From positions 62,001 through 126,000 of the forward strand of contig JBFWNY010000004.1 in NCBI GenBank assembly GCA_050250815.1: a stretch of DNA of 64,000 nt, written 5' to 3'. Position numbers and translations under genes: made by a program. The first letter of the stretch is position 1; every line of letters begins with the position of its first letter. A model generated the notes under the pieces. The model saw only the letters and a program-made list of their open reading frames with translations. It was not told where the DNA came from and ran no database searches. This stretch comes from JAEUMD01 sp050250815 (GTDB lineage Bacteria; Pseudomonadota; Alphaproteobacteria; Rhizobiales; Hyphomicrobiaceae). This document shows positions 1 through 8,349 of this stretch, in pieces.

Positions 1-443
1 AGGGCCTGCTCCGCGAGGAAAGTGTTGCCGCTCGCGGCGTAGATGGCGCGGTGGAACTGTTCATTCTCGAAGTAATAGGCATCCGGATCGCCGAGGCGCG
101 CGGCCGCCTCGCAAGCCGACAACGTCTGCTGCAACCGAGTCTCATTGGCATCAGTGAGACGCCGGGCCGCCAGGCGCCCGCACATCGCCTCCAGCTCGGA
201 CATCACCTCGAACATTTCCATGAGCCGGCGCGGATCGGGTGAGGCCACGATCGCTCCACGGTAGGGCCTGATCTCGACGAGTCCGGCGGCTGCGAGATGC
301 TGTAGGATCTCGCGCACAGGGGTGCGGGAAACGCCGAACCGTGCCGCCAGCGAGGTCTCGTCGAGGCGCTCGCCCGGCCGCAACCGCCCGGTGGCGATAT
401 CGTCCTCGAGGATGGCCTTGAAGCTGTCGGCGCCCTTGTTCAC
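1..443 (-). CDS. matR: GntR/FCD-family transcriptional regulator, probably MatR (partial)
   Basis: This is a DNA-binding repressor of the GntR family, FadR/VanR (FCD) branch; the 3' end of the gene lies outside the window. It begins with GTG at 443, and the only upstream in-frame stop is a few codons earlier. The N-terminal ~70 residues form a winged helix with the GntR signature (LRPGERLDETSLAARFGVSRTPVREILQ by eye, then LxxxGLVEIRPYRGAIVA). The following helical part (SELEAMCGRLAARR...FHRAIYAASGN) matches the start of the FCD ligand domain. It is divergent from a TRAP transporter and malonyl-CoA synthetase operon and faces a MatR-type palindrome at 544-557, so I infer that it senses malonate or malonyl-CoA. 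The family call is firm; the MatR identity rests on context. Confidence 0.85.
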   Translation of the reverse strand, partial: MNKGADSFKAILEDDIATGRLRPGERLDETSLAARFGVSRTPVREILQHLAAAGLVEIRPYRGAIVASPDPRRLMEMFEVMSELEAMCGRLAARRLTDANETRLQQTLSACEAAARLGDPDAYYFENEQFHRAIYAASGNTFLAEQA

Positions 444-543
444 GTCCGTCTCTTGTCATTGTCGAGAGCATTTGGGCGCCGCAATCGAAACCAGCCAGGG
501 CCGCGGCGCGCTCCCTTTGCGCAGTGTATCGCAGCAATGGGAC

Positions 544-557
544 GATTGTATACAATC
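544..557. promoter_or_regulatory. Perfect 14-bp GntR/MatR operator palindrome
   Basis: GATTGTATACAATC is a perfect inverted repeat whose core TTGTATACAA matches the palindrome reported for MatR in Rhizobium leguminosarum malonate genes (from memory). It lies in the 225-bp divergent region between the GntR gene and the TRAP operon. A TTGACG element follows at 561-566, but I see no well-spaced -10. Binding here would control both directions. Confidence 0.75.
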
Positions 558-668
558 AAGTTGACGACGCATACACTATATGGTTCAAGTTGCCGATGCG
601 CCTGTGGCCCACGGCAGGCAGGCGCCAACAGCCGGCCAAACGCCGGCCGATCGCTGGAGGAACACCCG

Positions 669-1676
669 ATGAGAATAGAGACGACGCGCGCCGTCTTCGG
701 CGCCGCCGTGGCCGCACTCATGTCCGCGACCGCAACGGTTGCGCTCGCCGAGACGACGCTCAAGGCCTCGCACCAGTGGCCGGGCGGCAAGGGCGACGCG
801 CGCGACGAGATGGTGCAGATCATCGCCCGCGAGGTCGAGGCGGCCAATGTGGGCCTCAAGATCCAGGTCTATCCGGGCGCATCGCTCTTCAAGCCGAAGG
901 AGCAATGGGGCGCGCTGACCAAGGGCCAGCTCGACATCTCTGCTTTCCCGCTCGACTACGCATCAGGCCGACATCCGCAGTTCTCCGCGACCCTGATGCC
1001 GGGCCTCGTGCGCAACCACGAGCGCGCCATGCGCATGAACGGCTCGCCCTTCATGGCCGACATCAAGAAGATCATCGAGGACGCTGGGGTAAAGGTGATC
1101 GCGGACGCCTGGCTTGCCGGCGCCTTCGCCTCGAAGAAGGGCTGCATCACATCGCCCGACTCCATCAAGGGACAGGTGACGCGCGCCGCCGGCCCCGCCT
1201 TCGAGCAGATGCTGGCAGCAGCCGGCGCCTCCATCTCCTCGATGGCGTCTTCGGAAATCTATACGGGCATGCAGACCGGCGTGCTCGACGCAACCAATAC
1301 GTCGTCGGGCTCGTTCGTTTCCTACCGACTGTATGAGCAGGTCAAATGCCTGACGGCGCCCGGCGCCAACGCGCTGTGGTTCATGTACGAACCGATCCTG
1401 ATGTCGAAGCGGACCTGGGATAGCCTGACCCCGGAGCAGCAGAAGGCCGTCATGGCCGCGGGCAAGAAGTCGGAAGAGTTCTTCCTGGCCGAGGCCAAGA
1501 AGCTCGACGACAAGATGACGGAAGCCTTTAAGAAGGCCGGCGTCGAGGTCGTCGAGATGAGCAAGGAGAACTACGACGCCTGGCTCGCGCTGGCCAAGGA
1601 GAGCGCCTACAAGAAGTTCGCCACGGACGTTCCCGGCGGCAAGGAGCTGATCGACAAGGCTCTCGCCGTCGAGTGA
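669..1676 (+). CDS. dctP: TRAP transporter substrate-binding protein (DctP family), likely malonate
   Basis: Periplasmic solute receptor of a tripartite ATP-independent transporter; 335 residues, normal for the family. Residues 1-27 are a Sec signal peptide ending in VALAE. The mature part has the DctP pattern: TLKASHQWPGG at the start, a GALTKGQLDISAFP segment, the A-G-P ligand-loop region near VTRAAGPAFEQML, and GMQTGVLDATNT. The start is set by a GGAGG ribosome-binding site at 657-661; the frame stays open upstream but runs back through the operator, so the longer start is rejected. It is the first gene of an operon with the two membrane subunits and matB. Malonate as ligand is inferred from the MatR-type operator and MatB; other dicarboxylates are possible. 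Confidence 0.9.
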   Translation: MRIETTRAVFGAAVAALMSATATVALAETTLKASHQWPGGKGDARDEMVQIIAREVEAANVGLKIQVYPGASLFKPKEQWGALTKGQLDISAFPLDYASGRHPQFSATLMPGLVRNHERAMRMNGSPFMADIKKIIEDAGVKVIADAWLAGAFASKKGCITSPDSIKGQVTRAAGPAFEQMLAAAGASISSMASSEIYTGMQTGVLDATNTSSGSFVSYRLYEQVKCLTAPGANALWFMYEPILMSKRTWDSLTPEQQKAVMAAGKKSEEFFLAEAKKLDDKMTEAFKKAGVEVVEMSKENYDAWLALAKESAYKKFATDVPGGKELIDKALAVE

Positions 1677-1682
1677 GACCCG

Positions 1683-1708
1683 GGCGGCGGTGCGCGTGCA
1701 CCGCCGCC
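1683..1708 (+). terminator. Intercistronic GC hairpin after the TRAP binding-protein gene
   Basis: An 11-bp stem (GGCGGCGGTGC against GCACCGCCGCC) with a 4-base GCGT loop sits directly after the stop codon. It is followed by TTCTCGTT rather than a clean T-run. Such stems often stabilise the binding-protein mRNA or partly terminate transcription, giving more receptor than permease. That role is inferred. Confidence 0.6.
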
Positions 1709-1822
1709 TTCTCGTTGCGCAGCTTGAATTTCTTCGAAATGCCATCTCCGGCTCGATGACGTACCCGGCACGTCCCGGGTATGCTGCGTTGGCTGCCGCA
1801 TTCCCTTGAGTCAGGCGATCTC

Positions 1823-2350
1823 ATGAAGACCTTCATTCGCATCGTCGACCGGATTTCAGAGCTGCTCGGCATTCTGTCGATGCTGCTGCTGCTGTCAGCC
1901 GTCCTCGTCGTCTGCCAGATGATCCTCATGCGCTACGTGTTCCGCGCCTCGACGATCTGGCAGACCGAATACGTGATCTATGCGCTCATCGCCGCCACGT
2001 TTCTTGGCTCGTCGTATGTGCTGCTGCATCGTGGCCATGTCGGCGTCGACCTCGTGCCCGGCATGCTGCGCGGCCGTGCGCGGTTCGCTGTCGAGTTGCT
2101 TGGCGGTCTGATCTCTCTGGCGTTCTGCGCCGTGCTTGCCTACTCCGGCTGGCTCTATTTTCACGAGGCCTGGGCCGGCAGCTGGCGGACCGAAACGGTT
2201 TGGGCGTTGCCGCTGTGGATTCCCCTGCTGCCGCTGCCGCTCGGAATCGGCATGCTGTGTCTGCAGTACGTTGCGGAGCTCATGAAGCTCGCGCAAGGAC
2301 AGGCACAGCTTTCGTCATCTGAACTCAGCATCATACGGGAGAGCGAGTGA
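1823..2350 (+). CDS. dctQ: TRAP transporter small permease (DctQ family)
   Basis: Small membrane subunit of the TRAP transporter, 175 residues. Four transmembrane helices can be read: about 12-35 (LGILSMLLLLSAVLVVCQMILM), 50-68, 90-110 and 130-150. The family motif region W-x-E-Y-V near residues 47-52 (IWQTEYVIYALIAATFLGSSY) is present. The ATG at 1823 is chosen because the protein then starts MKTFIRIVDRISELLG as in homologues; an upstream in-frame ATG at 1781 would add 14 non-conserved residues. Its stop overlaps the start of the large permease gene by one base, so the two are translationally coupled. It anchors the large subunit in the inner membrane. Confidence 0.88.
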   Translation: MKTFIRIVDRISELLGILSMLLLLSAVLVVCQMILMRYVFRASTIWQTEYVIYALIAATFLGSSYVLLHRGHVGVDLVPGMLRGRARFAVELLGGLISLAFCAVLAYSGWLYFHEAWAGSWRTETVWALPLWIPLLPLPLGIGMLCLQYVAELMKLAQGQAQLSSSELSIIRESE

Positions 2351-3666
2351 TGGGCCCTCTCGAGATCGGTTTGCTCGTCTTGCTCGGTCTGCTCGTCCTG
2401 TTGGCGACCGGCATGCCGATCGCCTTCGCGCTCGGCGCCGTATCTGTCGCCACGCTCCTGTTGACAGACGGCTGGCGCGCCCTGTCGATCCTGGGCGAAA
2501 CGTTCTTCGGTGGACTCAACTCGTTTGCGCTCGTCTCGATCCCCATGTTCATCCTGATGGGCGCGGCAGTCGCCTCGAGTCCGGCCGGCAAGGACCTCTA
2601 CGAGGCTCTCGACCGCTGGCTCAATCGTGTCCCCGGCGGCCTGGTGCTTTCCAATCTGGGCGCATGCTCGATCTTCGCTGCGCTGTCGGGCTCCTCGCCC
2701 GCCACGTGCGCCGCCATCGGCAAGATGGGCATCCCCGAGATGCGCCAGCGCGGCTATCCAGCCGACATCGCCACTGGCTCGATTGCCGCTGGCGGCACAC
2801 TGGGCATTCTCATTCCGCCCTCCATCACCATGATCGTCTACGGCATCGCGACCGAGACATCCATCGGCCGGCTGTTCATAGCCGGCATCCTGCCCGGCCT
2901 TCTGCTCACCGCGCTGTTCATGGCCTGGACCGTATTCGCCTGCCGCATGAAGGGCATCGGCCTGGGCGACGTGACGCGTCGTTACTCTCTCGCCGAGAAG
3001 CTCGAGGCGCTGCCGCGAGTGCTGCCCTTCATGACGATCATCGCCGGCATCCTGTTCGTGCTCTACGGTGGCGTAGCGACACCTTCGGAGGCCGCTGGCG
3101 CGGGCGCGCTGTTCTGCCTGGTGCTCGTGATCGTCATCTACCGCATGTTCAAGCCCGGCCCGATCGTGCGCATGTTTCGCGACTCGATCCGCGAGTCGAT
3201 CATGATCATGATGATCATCGGTGCCTCCGAGCTGTTCGCATACACGCTGTCTTCCACGTTCGTCACGCAGTCGATCGCGCAGTGGATCTCGGGGTTGGAG
3301 GTCAACCGCTGGGTGCTGATGGCGATCATCAATCTGTTCCTGCTGGTTGCCGGCTTCTTCCTGCCGCCGGTCGCCGTGATCCTGATGACGGCGCCCATTC
3401 TGCTGCCCATCATCACGCAGGCGAACTTCGATCCCTACTGGTTTGCCGTGATCCTGACGATCAACATGGAGATCGGCCTCATTACGCCGCCCGTCGGGCT
3501 CAATCTTTACGTCATAAACGGCATAGTGCCGGACGTGCCGCTGGCGACCGTGCTCAAGGGCTCGCTGCCCTACGTCCTGTGCATGGTCGCGGCGATCGTA
3601 ATCTTGTGCATCTTCCCGCAAATCGCCACGTGGCTACCCGAACTGCTGATGGGCAAGGCCACCTGA
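2350..3666 (+). CDS. dctM: TRAP transporter large permease (DctM family)
   Basis: The sodium-coupled transport subunit, 438 residues with about 11-12 hydrophobic helices. Typical DctM features are seen: GMPIAFALG near the N-terminus, SIPMFILMGAAVASSPAG, the conserved GSSPATCAAIGKMGIPEM segment around residues 115-135, GTLGILIPPSITMIVYG, and METGLITPP-like NMEIGLITPPVGLNLYVING near 375-395. ATG at 2350 has a GGGAGAG ribosome-binding site six bases upstream; GTG at 2347 is a possible alternative. It is co-transcribed with the receptor and DctQ; the expected substrate is malonate. Confidence 0.93.
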   Translation: MGPLEIGLLVLLGLLVLLATGMPIAFALGAVSVATLLLTDGWRALSILGETFFGGLNSFALVSIPMFILMGAAVASSPAGKDLYEALDRWLNRVPGGLVLSNLGACSIFAALSGSSPATCAAIGKMGIPEMRQRGYPADIATGSIAAGGTLGILIPPSITMIVYGIATETSIGRLFIAGILPGLLLTALFMAWTVFACRMKGIGLGDVTRRYSLAEKLEALPRVLPFMTIIAGILFVLYGGVATPSEAAGAGALFCLVLVIVIYRMFKPGPIVRMFRDSIRESIMIMMIIGASELFAYTLSSTFVTQSIAQWISGLEVNRWVLMAIINLFLLVAGFFLPPVAVILMTAPILLPIITQANFDPYWFAVILTINMEIGLITPPVGLNLYVINGIVPDVPLATVLKGSLPYVLCMVAAIVILCIFPQIATWLPELLMGKAT

Positions 3667-3704
3667 CCCCTGAAGACCTCGGCAATCCAACGTTCTCTTA
3701 AATC

Positions 3705-5240
3705 ATGCAGGCAGCACCCATGCGAGAGGATCTCTACGCCCGGCTCAGCCGCAACTGGACCGATCCGGACCACACCTTCATCAAGCTGCTCGACGGCCGT
3801 CGCATCACCTACCGCGATGTGTCGGAGGGCTCGGCGCGCATGGCCAATGCACTCGTCGGCCTCGGCGTGCAACCGGGCGACCGCATCGCCGTGCAGACCG
3901 ACAAGTCGCCAGAGTCGATCCTGCTGTACCTTGGCTGCATCAGGGCCGGCGCCGTCTACCTGCCGCTCAACACCGCCTATACCCTCACTGAGATCGAATA
4001 CTTCCTGTCCGACGCCGAGCCCTCGCTCGTCGTCTGCCGCCCATCGGCTCATGCGGAAACCGAAAGCCTCACGCGGCGTCTTGGTGTGCGCAACTGCCTT
4101 ACTCTTGGCACCCAGGGCGACGGCTCGATCGTGGAAGCAGCGCGCGAGCAGCCGGTGACCTTCGACGATGTGCCGCGGCAAGCAGGAGATCTGGCCGCGA
4201 TCCTTTATACATCGGGAACGACCGGTCGCTCCAAGGGTGCGATGCTGACTCACGACAATCTCGCTTCCAATGCGGAGGCGCTCGTCGGTGCCTGGAAGTT
4301 CACCGCCGACGATGTGCTGATCCACGCGCTCCCGCTGTTCCATGTCCATGGCCTGTTCACCGCCACCAACGTCATTCTGCGCGCACATGCATCGATGCTG
4401 TTCCTGCCGCGTTTCGATGCAGACGAGATCTTCTCGGTCATGCCGCATGCCACGACGATGATGGGCGTGCCCACGTTCTACGTGCGCCTGCTGCAGGACG
4501 ATCGCCTGTCGCCCGAGACGACGCGCCACATCCGTCTGTTCGTATCGGGCTCCGCACCCCTACTCGCCGAAACGCACCGCGCCTTCACGCAGCGCACCGG
4601 CCACGCCATTCTCGAACGCTATGGCATGACCGAAACGGGGATGAATACGTCGAACCCCTACGAGGGCGAACGTGTGCCGGGCGCCGTCGGGTTCCCATTG
4701 CCGGGTACCGAGGTCCGTATTGTCGATCCCGAGAGCGGAGAGCCGCTGCCCAGAGACGGTATCGGCATGATCGAAGTGAAGGGGCCCAATGTCTTCAAGG
4801 GCTACTGGCGCATGCCGGAGAAGACGGCCTCCGAGTTCAAGCCGGACGGCTTCTTCATCACCGGCGACCTGGGCAAGATCGACAAGCGCGGCTACGTGCA
4901 CATTGTCGGGCGCGGCAAGGACCTCGTCATTTCCGGTGGCTACAACGTCTACCCCAAGGAAGTCGAGAACGAGATCGACGCCATTCCCGGCGTCGTCGAA
5001 AGTGCGGTCATCGGCGTGCCACATGCCGACTTCGGCGAGGGCGTGACGGCGGTGGTCGTCCGCGCCGCGGGGGCGGCGCTCACCGAACCTCAGATCATTT
5101 CCACGGTGAAGAGCAGGCTCGCTGCCTACAAGGTGCCCAAGCGGGTCGTGTTCGTCGACGCGTTTCCACGCAACACAATGGGCAAAGTGCAGAAGAACGT
5201 GCTGCGTGACACGTACGCGGGGCTGTTTGCATCCGGCTAG
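3705..5240 (+). CDS. matB: Malonyl-CoA synthetase MatB
   Basis: Acyl-adenylate-forming ligase that makes malonyl-CoA from malonate, CoA and ATP in the cytoplasm; 511 residues. The ATP-binding loop YTSGTTGRSKGAM is at about 168-180, the A5 motif reads ERYGMTETGMNTSNPYEG, the A7 region has the TGDLG and GRGKD signatures, and the catalytic lysine motif NTMGKVQKN is close to the C-terminus. Long stretches (LPLNTAYTL, HALPLFHVHGLF, LMGVPTFYVRLL-like) match rhizobial MatB as I remember it. It follows dctM by 38 bases in the same operon. ATG at 3720 is an equally plausible start. Malonyl-CoA decarboxylase (matA), the usual partner, is not in the window and may lie before position 1. Confidence 0.9.
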   Translation: MQAAPMREDLYARLSRNWTDPDHTFIKLLDGRRITYRDVSEGSARMANALVGLGVQPGDRIAVQTDKSPESILLYLGCIRAGAVYLPLNTAYTLTEIEYFLSDAEPSLVVCRPSAHAETESLTRRLGVRNCLTLGTQGDGSIVEAAREQPVTFDDVPRQAGDLAAILYTSGTTGRSKGAMLTHDNLASNAEALVGAWKFTADDVLIHALPLFHVHGLFTATNVILRAHASMLFLPRFDADEIFSVMPHATTMMGVPTFYVRLLQDDRLSPETTRHIRLFVSGSAPLLAETHRAFTQRTGHAILERYGMTETGMNTSNPYEGERVPGAVGFPLPGTEVRIVDPESGEPLPRDGIGMIEVKGPNVFKGYWRMPEKTASEFKPDGFFITGDLGKIDKRGYVHIVGRGKDLVISGGYNVYPKEVENEIDAIPGVVESAVIGVPHADFGEGVTAVVVRAAGAALTEPQIISTVKSRLAAYKVPKRVVFVDAFPRNTMGKVQKNVLRDTYAGLFASG

Positions 5241-5269
5241 ACGGCGCGGCTTGCGAAAGACCTGGGCGC

Positions 5270-6796
5270 TCAGCTCTTTGCCGACGTCTTGCTTGCGTCC
5301 GAAATGCGCTCGAGCAGGCCGGAGCGCCGAGCCGGTGCCGACTCGCGGGGCGTGCCGTTGGCTGGAGCATCGGCGGCTTCACCGGGCGCATGCGCACCAT
5401 TGCCGTTGCCGGCGGCGGCAGGAGACGGCGCCGACTGGCCCGAGGACGCGGGGGGCGCTTCTCCCTCCGTTACGCCACCCGACAACGCCTTGAGGAACCC
5501 GGTGACCCGGCGACCGGCCTCCGGATCGGATGCGGTGGGCGCAACCGCCACGGGCCGCGGCGCCGACATCCGGTCGGCGAGCGACGGACGCCTTGCCGAT
5601 ACCGGCGCGGGGCTGCGCGGCTCGGCCGAAACCGGTGTCGTGCCCGCACCCAGCCGGCGAAGCTCGTCGCGGAAGTGGGTCGCCTGCCGCGCCATGCGCT
5701 CGTTGGCGGCCGCCAACTCGGCGCGCAGGCCCTGAATGGTCACCAGATGCGACTGCACCGTCGACTCCAGCGCGCCGAGCCGCGCCTTCATCGCCACCTT
5801 GCTTTCCTTGATCGCCGTGTCGCTCGACTGGCCGGCCTCGTAGGCCGCCAGCGCCGCCCGCTGCCGCGATACCTCGCCTTCCAGCTCCTCAACGCGCAGC
5901 TTGAGCGTCGCGCGATCCTTTTCCAGTCCCTTGATCGCGACGCTTTCCACGTCCACGGTTGAACGCGCGGCGCCCAGCGCCTCCTCGGCTTCCGTCAGTG
6001 ACGACCGCAGCTTGGCGATTTCCTTTTCGTACCGGGCCTCGGCCGCACGCACCATCGCCTCTGCGCTGCCGCCGGCGCTCGTGCTCTTGGCCCCCGCCGC
6101 CTCGTTGCGGACGATCTGGCCCTGCAGGCCGGCGATCGTCTGCGCCTGCTCGCGGGCGCGCGCCCGCAGCGCCTCGAGCTCCGCCCGCAACGCAACCTCG
6201 GCATCGAAGTCGGCACCGCCGGTGTCGCGGCTGCGGGCCGCCCGCGTCGTCAGCGAGGCGTTGAGCCGCATCAGCTCCTCGCGCTGCTGCTTGTTGATCT
6301 GGCGCGCCTCGTCCAGCGACGACTTTGTCTCCCCCGACAGCGCTGTCAGACGCTCGATCTCGACGTCGCGCTCAACCAGCAGGCGACGCGCCTCGACAAG
6401 GCGCTGCTCCAGCTTGGGCAGACGGTCGGTGATGGTCTGCTCGAGAACGCGACGGGCGTTCTCGTGCTCCTCGACCGAGGTGCGTAACGTCGTGATCTCG
6501 CTTTCGAGGGTATTGATGCGGCCATCGCGGCGGTTGAGCTCGATCGTCTGACGGGCGCCAAGGTGCTTGGTCTCGTCCACCTTGGTCTCGAGCTGGTGAA
6601 TTCGGATGGCATACTCGGCGCGCAGGCGATCCTTGTCGGCACGGATCTCCGCCTCGCTCATCGGCAGGCTGCGCTTGACCCGATCGAGCAGCAGCCGCTC
6701 GGCGCGACGCCGGTAGAACGGCAGCACCATGAGCACCACGAAGCCCGCCACGAGCAGGCCCAGCGCCACCAGCATTGCCGACTGGATCGATACCAC
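5270..6796 (-). CDS. Membrane-anchored coiled-coil protein of unknown function
   Basis: One transmembrane helix at the N-terminus (AMLVALGLLVAGFVVLMVLPFYRRRAERL, about residues 7-27) is followed by a charged PMSEAEIRADKDRLRAEYAIRIHQLE segment. Then come several hundred residues of heptad-like coiled coil rich in E, R, L and A, and a Pro/Ala-rich disordered tail of about 150 residues. Proteins with this layout recur in Hyphomicrobiales; I know no assigned function. The start is taken as GTG at 6796, preceded by GGGGAC; ATG at 6889 or 6775 are alternatives, the former adding a poorly hydrophobic leader. It converges with matB and is followed upstream by eipA on the same strand. A cytoplasmic scaffold or envelope tether is conceivable but unsupported. 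Confidence 0.75.
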   Translation of the reverse strand: MVSIQSAMLVALGLLVAGFVVLMVLPFYRRRAERLLLDRVKRSLPMSEAEIRADKDRLRAEYAIRIHQLETKVDETKHLGARQTIELNRRDGRINTLESEITTLRTSVEEHENARRVLEQTITDRLPKLEQRLVEARRLLVERDVEIERLTALSGETKSSLDEARQINKQQREELMRLNASLTTRAARSRDTGGADFDAEVALRAELEALRARAREQAQTIAGLQGQIVRNEAAGAKSTSAGGSAEAMVRAAEARYEKEIAKLRSSLTEAEEALGAARSTVDVESVAIKGLEKDRATLKLRVEELEGEVSRQRAALAAYEAGQSSDTAIKESKVAMKARLGALESTVQSHLVTIQGLRAELAAANERMARQATHFRDELRRLGAGTTPVSAEPRSPAPVSARRPSLADRMSAPRPVAVAPTASDPEAGRRVTGFLKALSGGVTEGEAPPASSGQSAPSPAAAGNGNGAHAPGEAADAPANGTPRESAPARRSGLLERISDASKTSAKS

Positions 6797-7017
6797 GCGC
6801 GTCCCCGAGCACCGGTCGAACAGCGAGGCCCGCGGTTCGGGCCACGCAAAGAGGTAGAACAGCGGAAAACCGGCCGAATTCCGGTCCACCGGTCTCCTAT
6901 ATCATGCCCGCTGCCCAAGGCGAGGCACCCGAATGCCACCGGGAGAGCCGCGATCGCCGTATGCCGCGGCCCAGACCGTCATAGGGTTGGGAAGCTGCGG
7001 CGCGCGCCATCAGACCC

Positions 7018-7944
7018 TCAGAACGGGTTCCACGTCGGCCGCCGCGTGTACTTCAGGTAGCCGACGTTGGCGCCCAGCCGCAGCCCGACACCGGCGCGGA
7101 TTGGCGCCATCGTCACGTCGTTCCACTTCTGGAACTGGATGCTGACGCCGCCAACCAGATAGGCCGTGCCCTCGACGCCGGCATACCGGTGGAAGACGTC
7201 GGACGGATCGCGGAGGTTGTAGACGAGTACCATCGTCTTGGAGCCGGCGCCGCCAAAGTCGTAACCGACCGAAGGACCCTGCCAGTAGACCTTGTGCGTG
7301 CCGGCGTCCTTGGTGTGCAGGGTGCCCTCGCCGTACCGGAGCCCGGCAACGAAGGCGCCACCGGCGTCCTCGCCCAGGATGTAACCGTTCGGCCGCCCGG
7401 CCTTCTTGAAGGCATGCTCGATGACGCTCGCCAACCCCTGGCTGATCGAGCCGAAAAATCCGTGACCGGCTGCTACGATCTCGTTCTGGGAGTAGGTGCG
7501 GCGATCGTCGTAGCGGTCGCCGTGATAGCCCCCGTCGCGGCGGTCCCCACGATAGCCCGGACCGTCGTCGTAGCGTCCTGCACTATCGGACGGCGGCCGG
7601 TAAGGCTCACCATAGCTGTCGCTGGGCGGAGCCTCACGGCGATAGGCTCCCTCGGCTGGCGGTCCGTCGTTATATGCGCTGCCCGGTCCATAACTTCCGC
7701 CCGACTGCGGCGGCCGATAGGCGTCATCGTACCGGTCTCTCCGGCCCGCGCGCTCCTCCTCGTACCGATCGTCGCCATAGCGGTCCGGCCGGTAGGCATC
7801 CGACTGCGCGACCGTGAGCGGCGGCGCCACCGCGGCACCGGCGCTCCCCGGTTCCGAGTTCGCCGCCGAAACGCCCGTGACCAGCCCCGACAGGGCGAGC
7901 GCAAGCGCCAGAAGCTTGCCTGGAGCAGACGTGTGATGTCTCAT
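7018..7944 (-). CDS. eipA: EipA-like envelope protein (DUF1134)
   Basis: Periplasmic protein of the DUF1134 family; its Brucella member EipA is needed for envelope integrity. Residues 1-28 are a signal peptide (KLLALALALSGLVTGVSAANS). Residues ~45-155 form a Tyr/Asp/Arg/Gly/Pro-rich disordered segment with repeated YRPP, RYDD and GGYHGDRYDD-type motifs. The conserved DUF1134 core then runs to the C-terminus (YSQNEIVAAGHGFFGSISQGLASVIEHAF, NGYILGEDAGGAFVAGLRYGEG, VYWQGPSVGYDFGG). The ATG at 7944 has GAGGGATCGAC upstream; an ATG six codons earlier is less likely. The disordered linker looks longer than I recall for Brucella EipA. It is divergent from chpT. Confidence 0.88.
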   Translation of the reverse strand: MRHHTSAPGKLLALALALSGLVTGVSAANSEPGSAGAAVAPPLTVAQSDAYRPDRYGDDRYEEERAGRRDRYDDAYRPPQSGGSYGPGSAYNDGPPAEGAYRREAPPSDSYGEPYRPPSDSAGRYDDGPGYRGDRRDGGYHGDRYDDRRTYSQNEIVAAGHGFFGSISQGLASVIEHAFKKAGRPNGYILGEDAGGAFVAGLRYGEGTLHTKDAGTHKVYWQGPSVGYDFGGAGSKTMVLVYNLRDPSDVFHRYAGVEGTAYLVGGVSIQFQKWNDVTMAPIRAGVGLRLGANVGYLKYTRRPTWNPF

Positions 7945-8349
7945 GTCGATCCCTCGGAACACGCGGCTCTTTTCGCTGCCGCCGCTCCCTCTGTTCGCGC
8001 CGTCGGCCCGGCGGACCGTAACCCCCGATGGTCCCGCCAGCGGCCTGCCGAAGGGTCGACCCGCGCTCGATGCTGCGAATCACTCTCGGCGGCAGACTTC
8101 TTCGTAAACGAAACTCGGCGCAAACTGTTGCCAAAGTGTGGCGCGCGCGTTGCCCTCTCGCCCCAGCGCACGCGCAAAATCGGCGCGGCTGCGACCCTCA
8201 CCCGGCCTTCGACTTGGCAACGCGTGCAAAGCACGTGTATCCCGTAAGACTAGAGACACAAATCAGCGGCCACCCTGTCTGCTCGCGTTCACGGCCTCGC
8301 CGGAGCAGCCGCCCATGACTGTCGCGCAAGCGACCGAGGAGAGGGCCGA
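7945..8349. other. 405-bp divergent intergenic region between eipA and chpT
   Basis: No gene is convincing here; short open frames on both strands lack family features. The only symmetry noted is TTCGT-AA-ACGAA at 8101-8112, a 5-bp inverted repeat with a 2-base centre, in a locally less GC-rich stretch. It should hold the promoters of both flanking genes. I do not see a CtrA box here. Confidence 0.5.

Noticed and set aside
453..668. Upstream extension of the TRAP binding protein
   Set aside because: The open frame passes through the operator and promoter; a signal peptide and GGAGG site fix the start at 669.
2161..3621. A 486-codon frame antisense to dctM
   Set aside because: Low-complexity Arg/Asp/His composition and complete overlap with a clear DctM gene.
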